A stretch of 30,204 nucleotides of DNA from a virus (IMGVR_UViG_3300028287_000020:1-30204); one strand, 5' to 3'. Shown: positions 21,160 to 27,892, counted from the first letter of the stretch. Program-made: numbers and translations. The notes: generated by a model from the letters alone, not told the origin.

Positions 21160-21648
21160 ATGATGACTAAAACATCTATTGTCAAGGACATTAAGTCCGC
21201 AGGAGAGCCGTACAACGGTCAGTATGGAACACTTTATGGGTTCTATGTAACATTTGAAAATGGAGATAACGGTAAGTACAACTCCAAAGACCCGAACCAA
21301 ACAAAGTTTGAAGTAGGTCAAGAGGCTACTTACGATTACATCCCAAGAGAGTACAATGGTAAGACCTACTACACGGTCAAGCCTGTTAACCCACAATACG
21401 CAAATGTAGCATCTGGCACATCTGCTCCAAGTGGTACACATACCTCTAAAGACGAATCAATCATTCGCCAAACGGCTCTCAAGGCAGCAGCCGAGATTGG
21501 TGGAACACCGCAAGTAGTTATTGCGAATGCTCAACTCTTTGCTGATTGGGTAATGAAGAAGGGCGCAGCCCAAGCCCAAGCGACTCATCAGCAACACTTT
21601 CAAGGTAGAGAAGAACCTCAACCTGTAGCGGATGGTTTGCCATTCTAA
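21160..21648 (+). CDS. Single-stranded DNA-binding-like protein
   Basis: A 162-aa protein; ATGs at 21160 and 21163 are both possible. The N-terminal 75 residues are beta-rich with many aromatic residues (YNGQYGTLYGFYVTFENGD, KTYYTVKPV), consistent with an OB-fold. Residues 95-130 are helical, and the rest is a Gln-rich, disordered tail ending in VADGLPF. An acidic or polar tail with a final hydrophobic-Pro-Phe is the hallmark of SSB proteins, whose tip recruits replication and repair partners. It would coat ssDNA during phage replication. Own promoter at 21110 and a terminator at 21667 suggest separate, strong expression. The family call is by architecture and tip, not by a whole-length match. 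Confidence 0.65.
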   Translation: MMTKTSIVKDIKSAGEPYNGQYGTLYGFYVTFENGDNGKYNSKDPNQTKFEVGQEATYDYIPREYNGKTYYTVKPVNPQYANVASGTSAPSGTHTSKDESIIRQTALKAAAEIGGTPQVVIANAQLFADWVMKKGAAQAQATHQQHFQGREEPQPVADGLPF

Positions 21649-21666
21649 AGAAAGAACTATATTAGG

Positions 21667-21691
21667 GGGGGCGCACTTGCGCTCCCTTTTT
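21667..21691 (+). terminator. Intrinsic terminator after the SSB-like gene
   Basis: GGGGGCGCA (21667-21675) pairs with TGCGCTCCC (21678-21686), one G-T wobble and a 2-base loop, followed by TTTTT. It would reduce read-through from the SSB-like gene into the helicase-like gene 15 bases further on. Confidence 0.8.
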
Positions 21692-21705
21692 AACTTAAAC
21701 CAACT

Positions 21706-22626
21706 ATGTCAAAAATATCTTATGCCGATGTATTCGGTAAACTTGACGATGTCCGAATGGGCAAAGTTAAAGAAGGTCTCAAGTTCGGGCAATGGAATTT
21801 GGATCAACACCTCCGCTTTAAGCGAGGTAATTTCAATGTAGTATTAGGACACGCAAATGTTGGTAAGACCTCCGTGATGTTGTACCTAATGTTATTGCAA
21901 ACCATAGTCAACGATATTAAGTGGCTTGTATTCAGTTCCGAGAACACACCTGTATCTATCGCAAAGAAGCTCTCCGAGTTCTTCTTGGGTAAGCCCATAA
22001 ATAAGATAGATGAAGATGAGTTCCAGATGGCTCTTGATTTAGTTCAAAGATATTTTGTTATCATTGACACCGATAAGAAGATGTACACCTACAAGGATTT
22101 GATTGAGGAGGCTACAGACATCTACCACGAAGAAGGCTTTGATGGATTCTTGATTGATCCTTACAACTCGTTAACGAAGGACAAAGAGATGTTTAAAACA
22201 CTTGGCGGTCACGAGTACGACTATGAGGTGAGTACCCACTTTAGGAATTGGGCAAAGCAACACAATGTAAGTATCTGGCTTAATGCTCACGCAGTAACCA
22301 ATGCTTTAAGAATGAAGCACTCCGCAGGACACGAGTATGCAGGTCACCCTATGCCACCAAGCGCAGCAGATATTGAGGGCGGTGGTAAGTTCGTTAACAG
22401 GGCTGATGACTTTGTAGTGATACATCGTTATATTCAACACCCTACGGAATGGATGTACAACCAAGTACACATACGCAAGGTGAAAGAGGTGGAGACAGGT
22501 GGTAGACCTACACCATTAGATGAGCCTGTAAGATTTAGAAGTATACCTAACAATGTAGGTTTTGAGATACACGGTGAGAATCTAATCACCAAGAAAGAAA
22601 AGAAACAAAGCAATTTACCTTTTTAA
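21706..22626 (+). CDS. DnaB-like (RecA-fold) replicative helicase, short form
   Basis: A 306-aa ATPase. Walker A is GHANVGKTS (48-56), the catalytic Glu is likely Glu79 in FSSEN, and Walker B is DGFLIDPYNSL (146-156) with Asp151. The later NAHAV and DIEGGGKFVNRADDFVVIHR (223-242) fit motifs H3/H4 of the DnaB C-terminal domain. The usual N-terminal primase-binding domain is absent, so it consists of the motor alone. It ends in KQSNLPF, an SSB-like tip. It should unwind DNA at the phage fork, with host primase and polymerase. The gene follows a terminator, so expression may depend on read-through or on a promoter I do not see. No separate loader gene is apparent unless the DnaA-like protein at 22963 serves as one. 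Confidence 0.8.
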   Translation: MSKISYADVFGKLDDVRMGKVKEGLKFGQWNLDQHLRFKRGNFNVVLGHANVGKTSVMLYLMLLQTIVNDIKWLVFSSENTPVSIAKKLSEFFLGKPINKIDEDEFQMALDLVQRYFVIIDTDKKMYTYKDLIEEATDIYHEEGFDGFLIDPYNSLTKDKEMFKTLGGHEYDYEVSTHFRNWAKQHNVSIWLNAHAVTNALRMKHSAGHEYAGHPMPPSAADIEGGGKFVNRADDFVVIHRYIQHPTEWMYNQVHIRKVKEVETGGRPTPLDEPVRFRSIPNNVGFEIHGENLITKKEKKQSNLPF

Positions 22627-22627
22627 T

Positions 22628-22966
22628 ATGGATGAATTAAAGCAAGAAGATTACGGATGGGTAAGAGGGGGTAGTAAGAGTATAGCCCTCTTATGGTTAA
22701 GACAAAAGAATCAAGACCTAATGCAGATTGCTAATGCTCTTAAACCTCAAGACACAAGCAATGAGTATGAGATGGATATATTCATTGACCTCATTAGTAT
22801 CTACTCTGCTATAGATGCCTCCATAGGTATGGTAGAGGATGTTCAGCAGATGGTATGGGAGGCAGAAGCAAAGAACGCTGACCTCAAGCTAACGATACGA
22901 AACCTAACAAGAAAGATAAACGCTTACGAAGAACGATTTGATAACCTTAACGAACATCTAAAATGA
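22628..22966 (+). CDS. Helical protein between helicase and DnaA-like gene
   Basis: A 112-aa, largely helical and acidic protein that starts one base after the helicase stop. The N-terminus (MDELKQEDYGWVRGGSKSIA) is followed by a helix bundle and a terminal coiled coil (EAEAKNADLKLTIRNLTRKI). I recognise no family. It is sandwiched between the helicase and a DnaA-domain-IV-like protein and overlaps the latter by ATGA (22963-22966), so a role as a replication accessory or loader adaptor is conceivable but not supported by motifs. Confidence 0.55.
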   Translation: MDELKQEDYGWVRGGSKSIALLWLRQKNQDLMQIANALKPQDTSNEYEMDIFIDLISIYSAIDASIGMVEDVQQMVWEAEAKNADLKLTIRNLTRKINAYEERFDNLNEHLK

Positions 22967-23403
22967 GAGCAACGATATTACAATTACAAGAGGAGTACGA
23001 TAACTATACAGGAAACCATAGAATCTCACCCTCCAGAGAGCGTAGGAATGTTATGGCAAGGTTTGCCTTTATGGTAGCCGCAAGAGACTTGTACACAACA
23101 CTTGAGATCGCACGAGTATGTAAGAAGAATCACGCTACTATCATACACGCAACAAAGGGACACGAGATGAACATAAAGTTTGATAGGGACTATATGCAGT
23201 TCTTCAACCAATGTTGTGCGATTATGGACAAGCTACGAGGCTCACAGGAGGAAGGAATGGATTGGGGACTGACCAAGCAGAATGCCTTACTAACCGAGCG
23301 TTTACAAAAAACTCGTGAGGAACTGTCAATAACTCGTGAAAAGTTGTATATTATGGAGCAAGAAATCAAGCAATTACGAAAAGAATATGAACTTTGCGAT
23401 TGA
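22963..23403 (+). CDS. DnaA domain IV-like DNA-binding protein with a coiled coil
   Basis: A 146-aa protein. Residues 25-70 (RRNVMARFAFMVAARDLY, then LEIARVCKKNHATIIHATKG) match the helix-turn-helix of bacterial DnaA domain IV, with KNHATIIHA in place of the DnaA signature around DHTTVLHA. That domain recognises DnaA boxes. There is no ATPase domain. Residues 105-143 form a coiled coil (RLQKTREELSITREKLYIM) likely for dimerisation. It could be a phage origin-binding protein acting with the DnaB-like helicase two genes upstream, or a competitor of host DnaA. The repeats at 18922 are candidate targets, an inference only. Confidence 0.7.
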   Translation: MRATILQLQEEYDNYTGNHRISPSRERRNVMARFAFMVAARDLYTTLEIARVCKKNHATIIHATKGHEMNIKFDRDYMQFFNQCCAIMDKLRGSQEEGMDWGLTKQNALLTERLQKTREELSITREKLYIMEQEIKQLRKEYELCD

Positions 23404-23548
23404 CATAGCACCCCTTGCAGGGATTCTAATAGGTGTTAACTATTGGAACTCCACTATGAATGAAGACTTTGAGAATCCCAAGTACCACTCTTTGCAGTTG
23501 TGCTTTGGGATTTTTGCTTTAGTAGTCACTTGGTCAACTGAACAATGA
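23387..23548 (+). CDS. Small membrane protein, 53 aa
   Basis: The frame is open from 23336, but the upstream part is a shadow of the preceding gene, so I start at the ATG at 23387, overlapping that gene by 17 nt. The product has two hydrophobic segments, IAPLAGILIGVNYW and LQLCFGIFALVVTW, separated by a polar acidic loop (NEDFENPKYHS). It is probably an inner-membrane protein with two spans. The function is unknown. It is coupled to the sigma-factor gene by an ATGA overlap (23545-23548). Confidence 0.55.
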   Translation: MNFAIDIAPLAGILIGVNYWNSTMNEDFENPKYHSLQLCFGIFALVVTWSTEQ

Positions 23549-24081
23549 TAACTGTATTAGACCTTCTTGCAGGGCATCATAAGGAATGGATCAAGATGGT
23601 TCACAAGTTCGGTGCAGGTAGCTATGCCGAAGACATAGTGCAAGAGATGTACATACGACTCAATAAGTATGTAGAGAACCCAGAACGCATTATGTACAAG
23701 AACCAACCCAACAAGCTCTTTGTGTGGGTAACCCTTCGTAATATGACGAGGCAGTTCCAAAACAAGAAAGACTTGATGGTATACACAGGCGATATGGTTG
23801 AGTACGATATTGCAGAGGAAGAGTTTGACCGAGTACAAGCAGAGGGCTTTGAGAAGTTAATAGACAAGGTTTGGGAGGTTATGGAAGACCTCCATTGGTA
23901 TGACCAAAAGATGTTTGAGGTATACCACAAAACCGATATGTCAATGAGAGACATAGAAAAGGAAACAGGCATTAGTCTATTCTCCATATTTGATACACTT
24001 AAAAATTCTAAAGAATATGTCCAAGAAAAAATCAACGAAGACTACGAAGACTACCAAAACGGTGAAAGCGAAAGAATCTAA
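23545..24081 (+). CDS. RNA polymerase sigma-70-like (ECF-type) factor
   Basis: A 178-aa protein. Residues 27-73 (YAEDIVQEMYIRLNKYVEN, then LRNMTRQFQNK) fit sigma region 2, with the ED-x-VQE-x-(F/Y) motif that binds the polymerase clamp. Residues 107-162 (YHKTDMSMRDIEKETGIS, then FSIFDTLKNSKEYVQEKI) fit region 4, the helix-turn-helix that reads the -35 box. The linker is acidic and the C-terminal tail (EDYEDYQNGESERI) is charged. It is the best candidate for redirecting host RNA polymerase to late promoters, consistent with the absence of host-type promoters before the structural genes. A transcription-factor role without full sigma activity is the alternative. The next gene overlaps it by 65 nt. 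Confidence 0.75.
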   Translation: MITVLDLLAGHHKEWIKMVHKFGAGSYAEDIVQEMYIRLNKYVENPERIMYKNQPNKLFVWVTLRNMTRQFQNKKDLMVYTGDMVEYDIAEEEFDRVQAEGFEKLIDKVWEVMEDLHWYDQKMFEVYHKTDMSMRDIEKETGISLFSIFDTLKNSKEYVQEKINEDYEDYQNGESERI

Positions 24082-24445
24082 AGGTTTAGGAGATGACATT
24101 GAGAAGATCACAAAGGCTACAGGAATCAAGAAAGTAGTAGACACCTTTGCTGAACTTACAGGTATAGACTGCGGATGTGATGCTCGTAAGGCAAAGCTCA
24201 ATAAGTTGTTCCCAAGAAGAACACAACCATTGTGTTTGGAAGAAGGGGAGTACACGACCCTCAAGCAGTTCTTTAATGACTTTAATGGTAGAGAGGTTAA
24301 AGAGATGTACCAAGAGCCATTGAGCAGGATACACTCAAGAGTATTCCAACACAAGTATTACATTCCTTGTTCTTGCAATCCGAGAGAATGGTCAACACAC
24401 ATAGCAGACTTGAGAAAGATATATGGAGAATACGAAAGTAAGTAA
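24017..24445 (+). CDS. Conserved Cys-motif protein of Bacteroidetes phages
   Basis: I start at the ATG at 24017, which overlaps the sigma gene by 65 nt; the frame is open from 23990. The N-terminus is Lys/Thr-rich (MSKKKSTKTTKTTKTVKAKE), followed by GLGDDIEKITKATGIKK, TGIDCGCDARKAKLNKLFP, QPLCLEEGEYTTLKQFF and a C-terminal PCSCNPREWSTHI. The run GDxIEKI.KATGIKK...DCGCD.RK.KLNKLFP is one I recognise from many flavobacterial phage genomes, function unknown. Two Cys pairs (C-G-C and C-S-C) plus a third Cys suggest metal binding. The basic tail suggests nucleic-acid contact. It is co-transcribed with the sigma factor. Confidence 0.65.
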   Translation: MSKKKSTKTTKTTKTVKAKESKGLGDDIEKITKATGIKKVVDTFAELTGIDCGCDARKAKLNKLFPRRTQPLCLEEGEYTTLKQFFNDFNGREVKEMYQEPLSRIHSRVFQHKYYIPCSCNPREWSTHIADLRKIYGEYESK

Positions 24446-24656
24446 GTTGCTTCTTGTATGGCTTTGGACTCAAGGTCATAAGGTGAAGGAGTACAAAGAG
24501 GCTGAAGGCATCACGACAATACACGACACAGACGAGTATAAGTTTGATGTTAGTGGCTCTTACGGAGGCTTTCGTGTAGAGTATACACATAACAGGTTCT
24601 CATTCTATGATGGGGACAAGAAACTAAAAGACACAGACCTCAATGAGTTCCGATAG
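24423..24656 (+). CDS. Hypothetical protein, 77 aa
   Basis: A 77-aa protein starting at the ATG at 24423, overlapping the previous gene by 23 nt. It begins with VSKLLLVWLWTQGHKVKE, too short and Lys-rich after it to be a sure membrane anchor, and continues with beta-type alternation (SGSYGGFRVEYTHNRFSFYD), ending DLNEFR. I recognise no family. It overlaps the next gene by 14 nt (24643-24656), placing it in the same operon as the sigma factor and a nuclease-like gene. Confidence 0.5.
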   Translation: MENTKVSKLLLVWLWTQGHKVKEYKEAEGITTIHDTDEYKFDVSGSYGGFRVEYTHNRFSFYDGDKKLKDTDLNEFR

Positions 24657-25173
24657 CCTAAACACATATCTCAAGAAAGGATTGAATCAATCCGATGAAA
24701 GAACTGACCATTGCATCTCTATAGGTAAGGATGGTGAGGAGTTGTTTAAGGCTCTTACAGGAGCAGTCAAGTCCGAACTTGAAGATGACAAGAAGCACAT
24801 TGATTTTTATTGGGGTGATAAGTTCGTAGATGTCAAGGGACTCAAGCCGATGCATAAGCACGGATTCATTCTTCTGGAGTTTCTTAATGTATGGGGCTAT
24901 CACGGATGGTGTGCTAAAGATTCTAAAGCAGAGTACATCGCCTTTCAGTTTCCCGATAGGTTCTATGTGATGGAGAAGGACAAGTTGAGGTTGAAGGCTA
25001 TAGAGTTGTGTGATAAGTTTACCCAAGAGAATGTTACCAGAAAGAACAGGATCAAACCTTCACAGGGTTTGTACAAATGGATAGGCAGATTCGGTAAGCA
25101 GGATGTGTTTACATACTTGAGGATAGAGGATGTGCAAGACATAATCTTTCAAGAAATTTCTATCCCTATGTAA
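24643..25173 (+). CDS. PD-(D/E)XK nuclease-like protein
   Basis: A 176-aa protein. Motifs in order: helix with GKDGEELFKALTG (29-40, Glu32/Glu33), then HIDFYWGDKFVDVKG (52-66) giving Asp54 and Asp63-x-Lys65, the signature of the PD-(D/E)XK fold, and AFQFPDRFYVM (position of the motif IV Gln). The later part is helical and basic (ENVTRKNRIKPSQGLYKW). I recognise it as a conserved phage protein of unknown substrate; the core motif suggests a magnesium-dependent DNase, as in restriction endonucleases or recombination nucleases. It is the last gene before the promoter region at 25174. Confidence 0.65.
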   Translation: MSSDSLNTYLKKGLNQSDERTDHCISIGKDGEELFKALTGAVKSELEDDKKHIDFYWGDKFVDVKGLKPMHKHGFILLEFLNVWGYHGWCAKDSKAEYIAFQFPDRFYVMEKDKLRLKAIELCDKFTQENVTRKNRIKPSQGLYKWIGRFGKQDVFTYLRIEDVQDIIFQEISIPM

Positions 25174-25199
25174 GTTGTTAACTTATTTGTGTATATTAG
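25174..25199 (+). promoter_or_regulatory. Candidate promoter for the second early block
   Basis: The 26 bases from GTTG to TATATTAG match the region at 19047-19072 at 20 positions and share TTTGTG-TAnnTTnG. The -7 box TATATTAG (25192-25199) differs from the consensus at one position; the TTG at 25175 is closer (14 bases) than usual. The start ATG of the next gene is at 25217. Confidence 0.5.
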
Positions 25200-25216
25200 C
25201 AGAAACCAAAATTATT

Positions 25217-25336
25217 ATGTCAAAGAAAATCTACACCCTTAAAGAAGACCTCCTGTACGGAGGCACACTATTCATCGCTTCTGCTATAGGCATAGCGTTC
25301 TTTCTATTTATCTACGAACTAATAGAGAGAATATAA
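25217..25336 (+). CDS. Single-span membrane protein, 39 aa
   Basis: A 39-codon gene from the ATG at 25217 to TAA at 25334-25336, sharing TAATG with the next gene. After a short polar N-terminus (MSKKIYTLKEDLLYGG) comes one long hydrophobic segment (TLFIASAIGIAFFLFIYEL) and a basic end (IERI). It is the first gene after a candidate promoter, with an 18-base leader and no Shine-Dalgarno motif. The clean start, span and coupling support it. The function is unknown; such small early membrane proteins are often superinfection-exclusion or host-modifying proteins in other phages. Confidence 0.55.
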   Translation: MSKKIYTLKEDLLYGGTLFIASAIGIAFFLFIYELIERI

Positions 25337-25518
25337 TGTACTATTTAGATAGAGAGTTAGCTTCGTACCAAGAGGATCAAGCAAGGCAATGTGACATCTG
25401 CTATGAGTATTGTGACGATAGTTGGGTATGTAACTGTTGCCACGATTGTGAGAAGGAGAGTTGCGAATGCGATGACGAAGAGCAGATAATCACACGACAA
25501 ATAGACTACCAGAAATGA
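25336..25518 (+). CDS. Cysteine-rich putative zinc-binding protein, 60 aa
   Basis: A 60-aa protein with nine Cys in about 27 residues: CDICYEYCDDSWVCNCC, then CEKESCEC. The pairs C-x2-C, C-x-C-C and C-x3-C with one His suggest two zinc sites, as in small zinc-ribbon or RING-like domains. The flanks are acidic (DDEEQII). It is coupled at both ends: TAATG with the small membrane protein and ATGATGA with the next gene. A role in protein-protein contact or in modulating a host factor is possible; I recognise no named family. Confidence 0.6.
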   Translation: MYYLDRELASYQEDQARQCDICYEYCDDSWVCNCCHDCEKESCECDDEEQIITRQIDYQK

Positions 25519-25760
25519 TGACACACACTCAAGCTATTTACAAGGCACAGATTGTCTTTGAGGAAGCGTTAAGCGACAAAGAGACGATAGACCAACTCTT
25601 GCACATAGATGCCCAGATGTATGCAAATACAGGAAGTGACACAAGCAAGGCAGAGATGGAATCTATCAAGAGGGCATCCGCCTTTATCTACCGACTTATA
25701 AAAGGCATTGACTATGATAAGGGTCAACGCTTTATTCAAGCTATGGGATTGACACGATGA
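25515..25760 (+). CDS. Hypothetical helical protein, 81 aa
   Basis: An 81-aa protein; ATGs at 25515 and 25518 are both possible, overlapping the previous stop. It is predicted almost wholly helical (HTQAIYKAQIVFEEALSD, then KAEMESIKRASAFIYRLIKG) and mildly charged. No family is recognised. It overlaps the PP-loop gene by ATGA (25757-25760) and is thus co-translated with it; a partner of that enzyme is possible but unproven. Confidence 0.5.
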   Translation: MMTHTQAIYKAQIVFEEALSDKETIDQLLHIDAQMYANTGSDTSKAEMESIKRASAFIYRLIKGIDYDKGQRFIQAMGLTR

Positions 25761-26614
25761 AAACATTAAATAGTTTATCGGGAGGGAAGACATCAAGTTA
25801 TATCGCAGCGAACTATCCTGCGGACTATGATGTGTTCTCTCTTGTGCGTATAGAGGATAACAACTGTAAGTTCCCAGACGAGAAGATTCGCAAGGAGGTT
25901 GAGGATCGTATCCAAGCTCCGTTCATTGGAACGGCAGAGGACGATATGATTATCTATACTATGCTTGACCTTGAGCAGTATATCGGCAGACCCATCACTT
26001 GGGTTACAGGTAAGACCTTTGAGGATACCGTAAAGTCTTATCGTATGAAGAATGGTGGCTACTACCTACCGAACAAGGTTACGAGATATTGCACTACCGA
26101 TATGAAGACTATTCCTATTGCAGAATGGAGGTACAAGAACATTGAGGGAGATGTCGCTATGCGTTTTGGCTATCGTGCTAATGAGCAAGGAAGGGCAAAG
26201 CGTATGATGGAGAAGACTAATGACAATGGTATGACTGAAGTCAAGATTATTGTTGGCAGAACAAAGACAGGAACTCAAAACAAATGGAAGACTATTGAGT
26301 ATTGTAAACCAGAGTTTCCTCTAATAGATGCTCATTTGTTTAAAGACACGATTGAAGAGTATTGGAAAGACAAGCCTGTACGATTCGCTTATATGAATAA
26401 TTGTGTTGGGTGTTGGTGGAGAAGTCCATTACTCTTAAAGAAGATGCACGAAAAGCAACCAAAGAAGATGGAATGGTTTGCAGCGTTAGAAGAAGAGGCA
26501 GGGAGTACCTTCCGTTCCGATGTTAAGTATTCGGATATTATTAAATGGAAACCACAGGTAACTCTCTTTGACGATGACTTCAATGAGTGTGACTCTGGAT
26601 ATTGCGGATTATAA
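25757..26614 (+). CDS. PP-loop (PAPS reductase/CysH-like) protein
   Basis: A 285-aa adenine-nucleotide alpha-hydrolase-fold protein. The PP-loop is SLSGGKTSSYIA (6-17), matching SGGxxS, which binds the pyrophosphate of a nucleotide. TRYCTTDMKTIPI (109-121) corresponds to the substrate-contact block of CysH-type reductases, NNCVGCWWR (214-222) supplies a CxxC, and the C-terminus is CDSGYCGL, like the ECGLH tip that carries the catalytic Cys of CysH. The family includes PAPS/APS reductases, DndC-like and tRNA-modifying enzymes. In phages it may serve sulfur or nucleotide chemistry on DNA, tRNA or defence signals. Only one Cys is present where APS reductases have two. It starts inside the previous stop. 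Confidence 0.75.
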   Translation: MKTLNSLSGGKTSSYIAANYPADYDVFSLVRIEDNNCKFPDEKIRKEVEDRIQAPFIGTAEDDMIIYTMLDLEQYIGRPITWVTGKTFEDTVKSYRMKNGGYYLPNKVTRYCTTDMKTIPIAEWRYKNIEGDVAMRFGYRANEQGRAKRMMEKTNDNGMTEVKIIVGRTKTGTQNKWKTIEYCKPEFPLIDAHLFKDTIEEYWKDKPVRFAYMNNCVGCWWRSPLLLKKMHEKQPKKMEWFAALEEEAGSTFRSDVKYSDIIKWKPQVTLFDDDFNECDSGYCGL

Positions 26615-26632
26615 TTACTAAATTAAAACACT

Positions 26633-27442
26633 ATGTCAAAACAAATCACAATGCTCAATGGAGAGCAACACTCTCAAGAATGGCTTGTAGAACAAGCTAT
26701 TGAAGATGACTTCTACTATGGCTATCTCGGTAAGGTAGCGTTCAGTTCATCTAACCTAAAGAAACTTCTGGACTCTCCAAGAACCTACTACAATCTAATG
26801 CAGTATGGTGAGGAGACCAATAGCCAAGCTCTACGAGATGGTAGGCTAATACACACAATGGTATTAGAACCTCATAAGATCAACGAGATGACCTTCATAG
26901 ATGTAGCAAGTAAGAACACCAAGAAGTGGAAAGATGCGAAAGCAATCCACCCCAACCACTTACTATACACTACAAAGGAGCGTAAACTTGCAGAGCGTAT
27001 GACTGAAGCCCTGTTCAAGAATCACCAAGCAGTAGAGCTACTACGAGACTCTACCTTTGAAGTACCTGCCGTAGACTATGTAGAGGGGTATCCATTTAGA
27101 GGCAAAGCCGACATCATAAAGAACGATGGTACTATCATTGACCTCAAGACTACAAGTGACCTACGCAACTTTGTGTATTCCGCAAGACACAAATACTCCT
27201 ACGATGTACAGGTGTATCTATACTGCCGACTATTCAATGTAGACTATACCAAGTTTAAGTTCTTGGTCATAGACAAACTCTCGTGTGATGTAGGAGTCTA
27301 CTCCGTTAGTGAGGAGTTCTTCAACAAGGGAGAGGAGAAGGTAATGTTTGCTTTGAATCAATACCACGACTTCTTTGAGAATAGACCTCTGGAAGAGATA
27401 CAAGAAATGATTAACAACTATACCATTAGTGGAGAGTTGTGA
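26633..27442 (+). CDS. RecE-like exonuclease (PD-(D/E)XK, DUF3799-type)
   Basis: A 269-aa nuclease. FSSSNLKKLLDSPRTYY (37-53), then DGRLIHTMVLEP (69-80) with His74, GKADIIKNDGTIIDLKTT (157-174) with Asp160, Asp170 and Lys172, and the YDVQVYLYCR (190-199) helix with Gln193 are the usual order of exodeoxyribonuclease VIII/RecE C-terminal nuclease domains. It would digest 5' strands of duplex DNA to produce 3' tails for annealing-type recombination. I see no RecT or Erf-like annealing protein in the window; the SSB-like protein may partly fill that role. The 18-base gap before it is the only break in this block, and it is coupled to the HNH gene by GTGA. Confidence 0.8.
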   Translation: MSKQITMLNGEQHSQEWLVEQAIEDDFYYGYLGKVAFSSSNLKKLLDSPRTYYNLMQYGEETNSQALRDGRLIHTMVLEPHKINEMTFIDVASKNTKKWKDAKAIHPNHLLYTTKERKLAERMTEALFKNHQAVELLRDSTFEVPAVDYVEGYPFRGKADIIKNDGTIIDLKTTSDLRNFVYSARHKYSYDVQVYLYCRLFNVDYTKFKFLVIDKLSCDVGVYSVSEEFFNKGEEKVMFALNQYHDFFENRPLEEIQEMINNYTISGEL

Positions 27443-27684
27443 AAAAGCACACCAAGATATATATGGACTACTTCGGCTATGTGTTAGATGACTTCATAGG
27501 GTGTGAGGTTTGTGGGACACGAGCCAACGACATTCACCACATAGACAATAGAGGTAGTGGAGGCAGTAAGTCAAAGGATGTCATAGAGAATCTAATGGCG
27601 GTCTGCCGCCCTTGCCATATCAAGTATGGTGATTACCCACAGTACAAAGAGATGTTACAAACCATTCATAACAAATTACTATGA
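27439..27684 (+). CDS. HNH-family endonuclease-like protein
   Basis: An 81-aa protein starting at the GTG at 27439 in a GTGA overlap with the exonuclease stop (an ATG at 27463 is an alternative). CEVC (22-25), DIHHID (31-36), ENL (50-52) and CRPCH (56-60) give the HNH layout with two Cys pairs for a structural zinc and His33/His34, Asn51 and His60 around the active metal. It lies about 1 kb upstream of the terminase genes. In several phages an HNH protein next to the terminase is needed for cos cleavage, so a packaging role is plausible; a homing-type role is less likely because no self-splicing element is seen. Confidence 0.75.
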   Translation: MKKHTKIYMDYFGYVLDDFIGCEVCGTRANDIHHIDNRGSGGSKSKDVIENLMAVCRPCHIKYGDYPQYKEMLQTIHNKLL

Positions 27685-27830
27685 ACAAGTTTAGAGTATT
27701 CGTTAAGGACAAATTTGATGTAGTCTTTGACACAATAGAGAAAGCCAGAGAATGCCGTAGAGCATTAAAACAACTCAAGTATACAGGCATTGAGATTATC
27801 ATAACCCAAGAAGATATAGACCCACGATGA
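27681..27830 (+). CDS. Hypothetical protein, 49 aa
   Basis: A 49-codon gene from the ATG at 27681 (ATGA with the HNH stop) to TGA at 27828-27830. The protein is likely beta-alpha-beta (KFRVFVKDKFDVVFDT, then IEKARECRRALKQLKY, then TGIEIIITQEDID), a sensible small fold. No family is recognised. It starts a run of very small, overlapping genes before the terminase block. Confidence 0.5.
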   Translation: MNKFRVFVKDKFDVVFDTIEKARECRRALKQLKYTGIEIIITQEDIDPR

Positions 27831-27892
27831 AAGACACGCTCCTTGAACTAATGAACCGAGACCTTAACGATAACGGCATAGAGAATGATTAG
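27827..27892 (+). CDS. Possible 21-aa peptide gene
   Basis: A 21-codon frame from the ATG at 27827 (ATGA with the previous stop) to TAG at 27890-27892, acidic (DTLLELMNRDLNDN). It fills the gap before the next small gene, which it overlaps by 8 nt. It may be only a translational bridge. Size alone makes it doubtful. Confidence 0.3.
   Translation: MKDTLLELMNRDLNDNGIEND

Noticed and set aside
23622-24035. 137-codon minus-strand open frame opposite the sigma-factor gene
   Set aside because: The plus strand carries recognisable sigma region 2 and 4 motifs; the reverse translation is Ser/Ile-rich and lacks any domain pattern.
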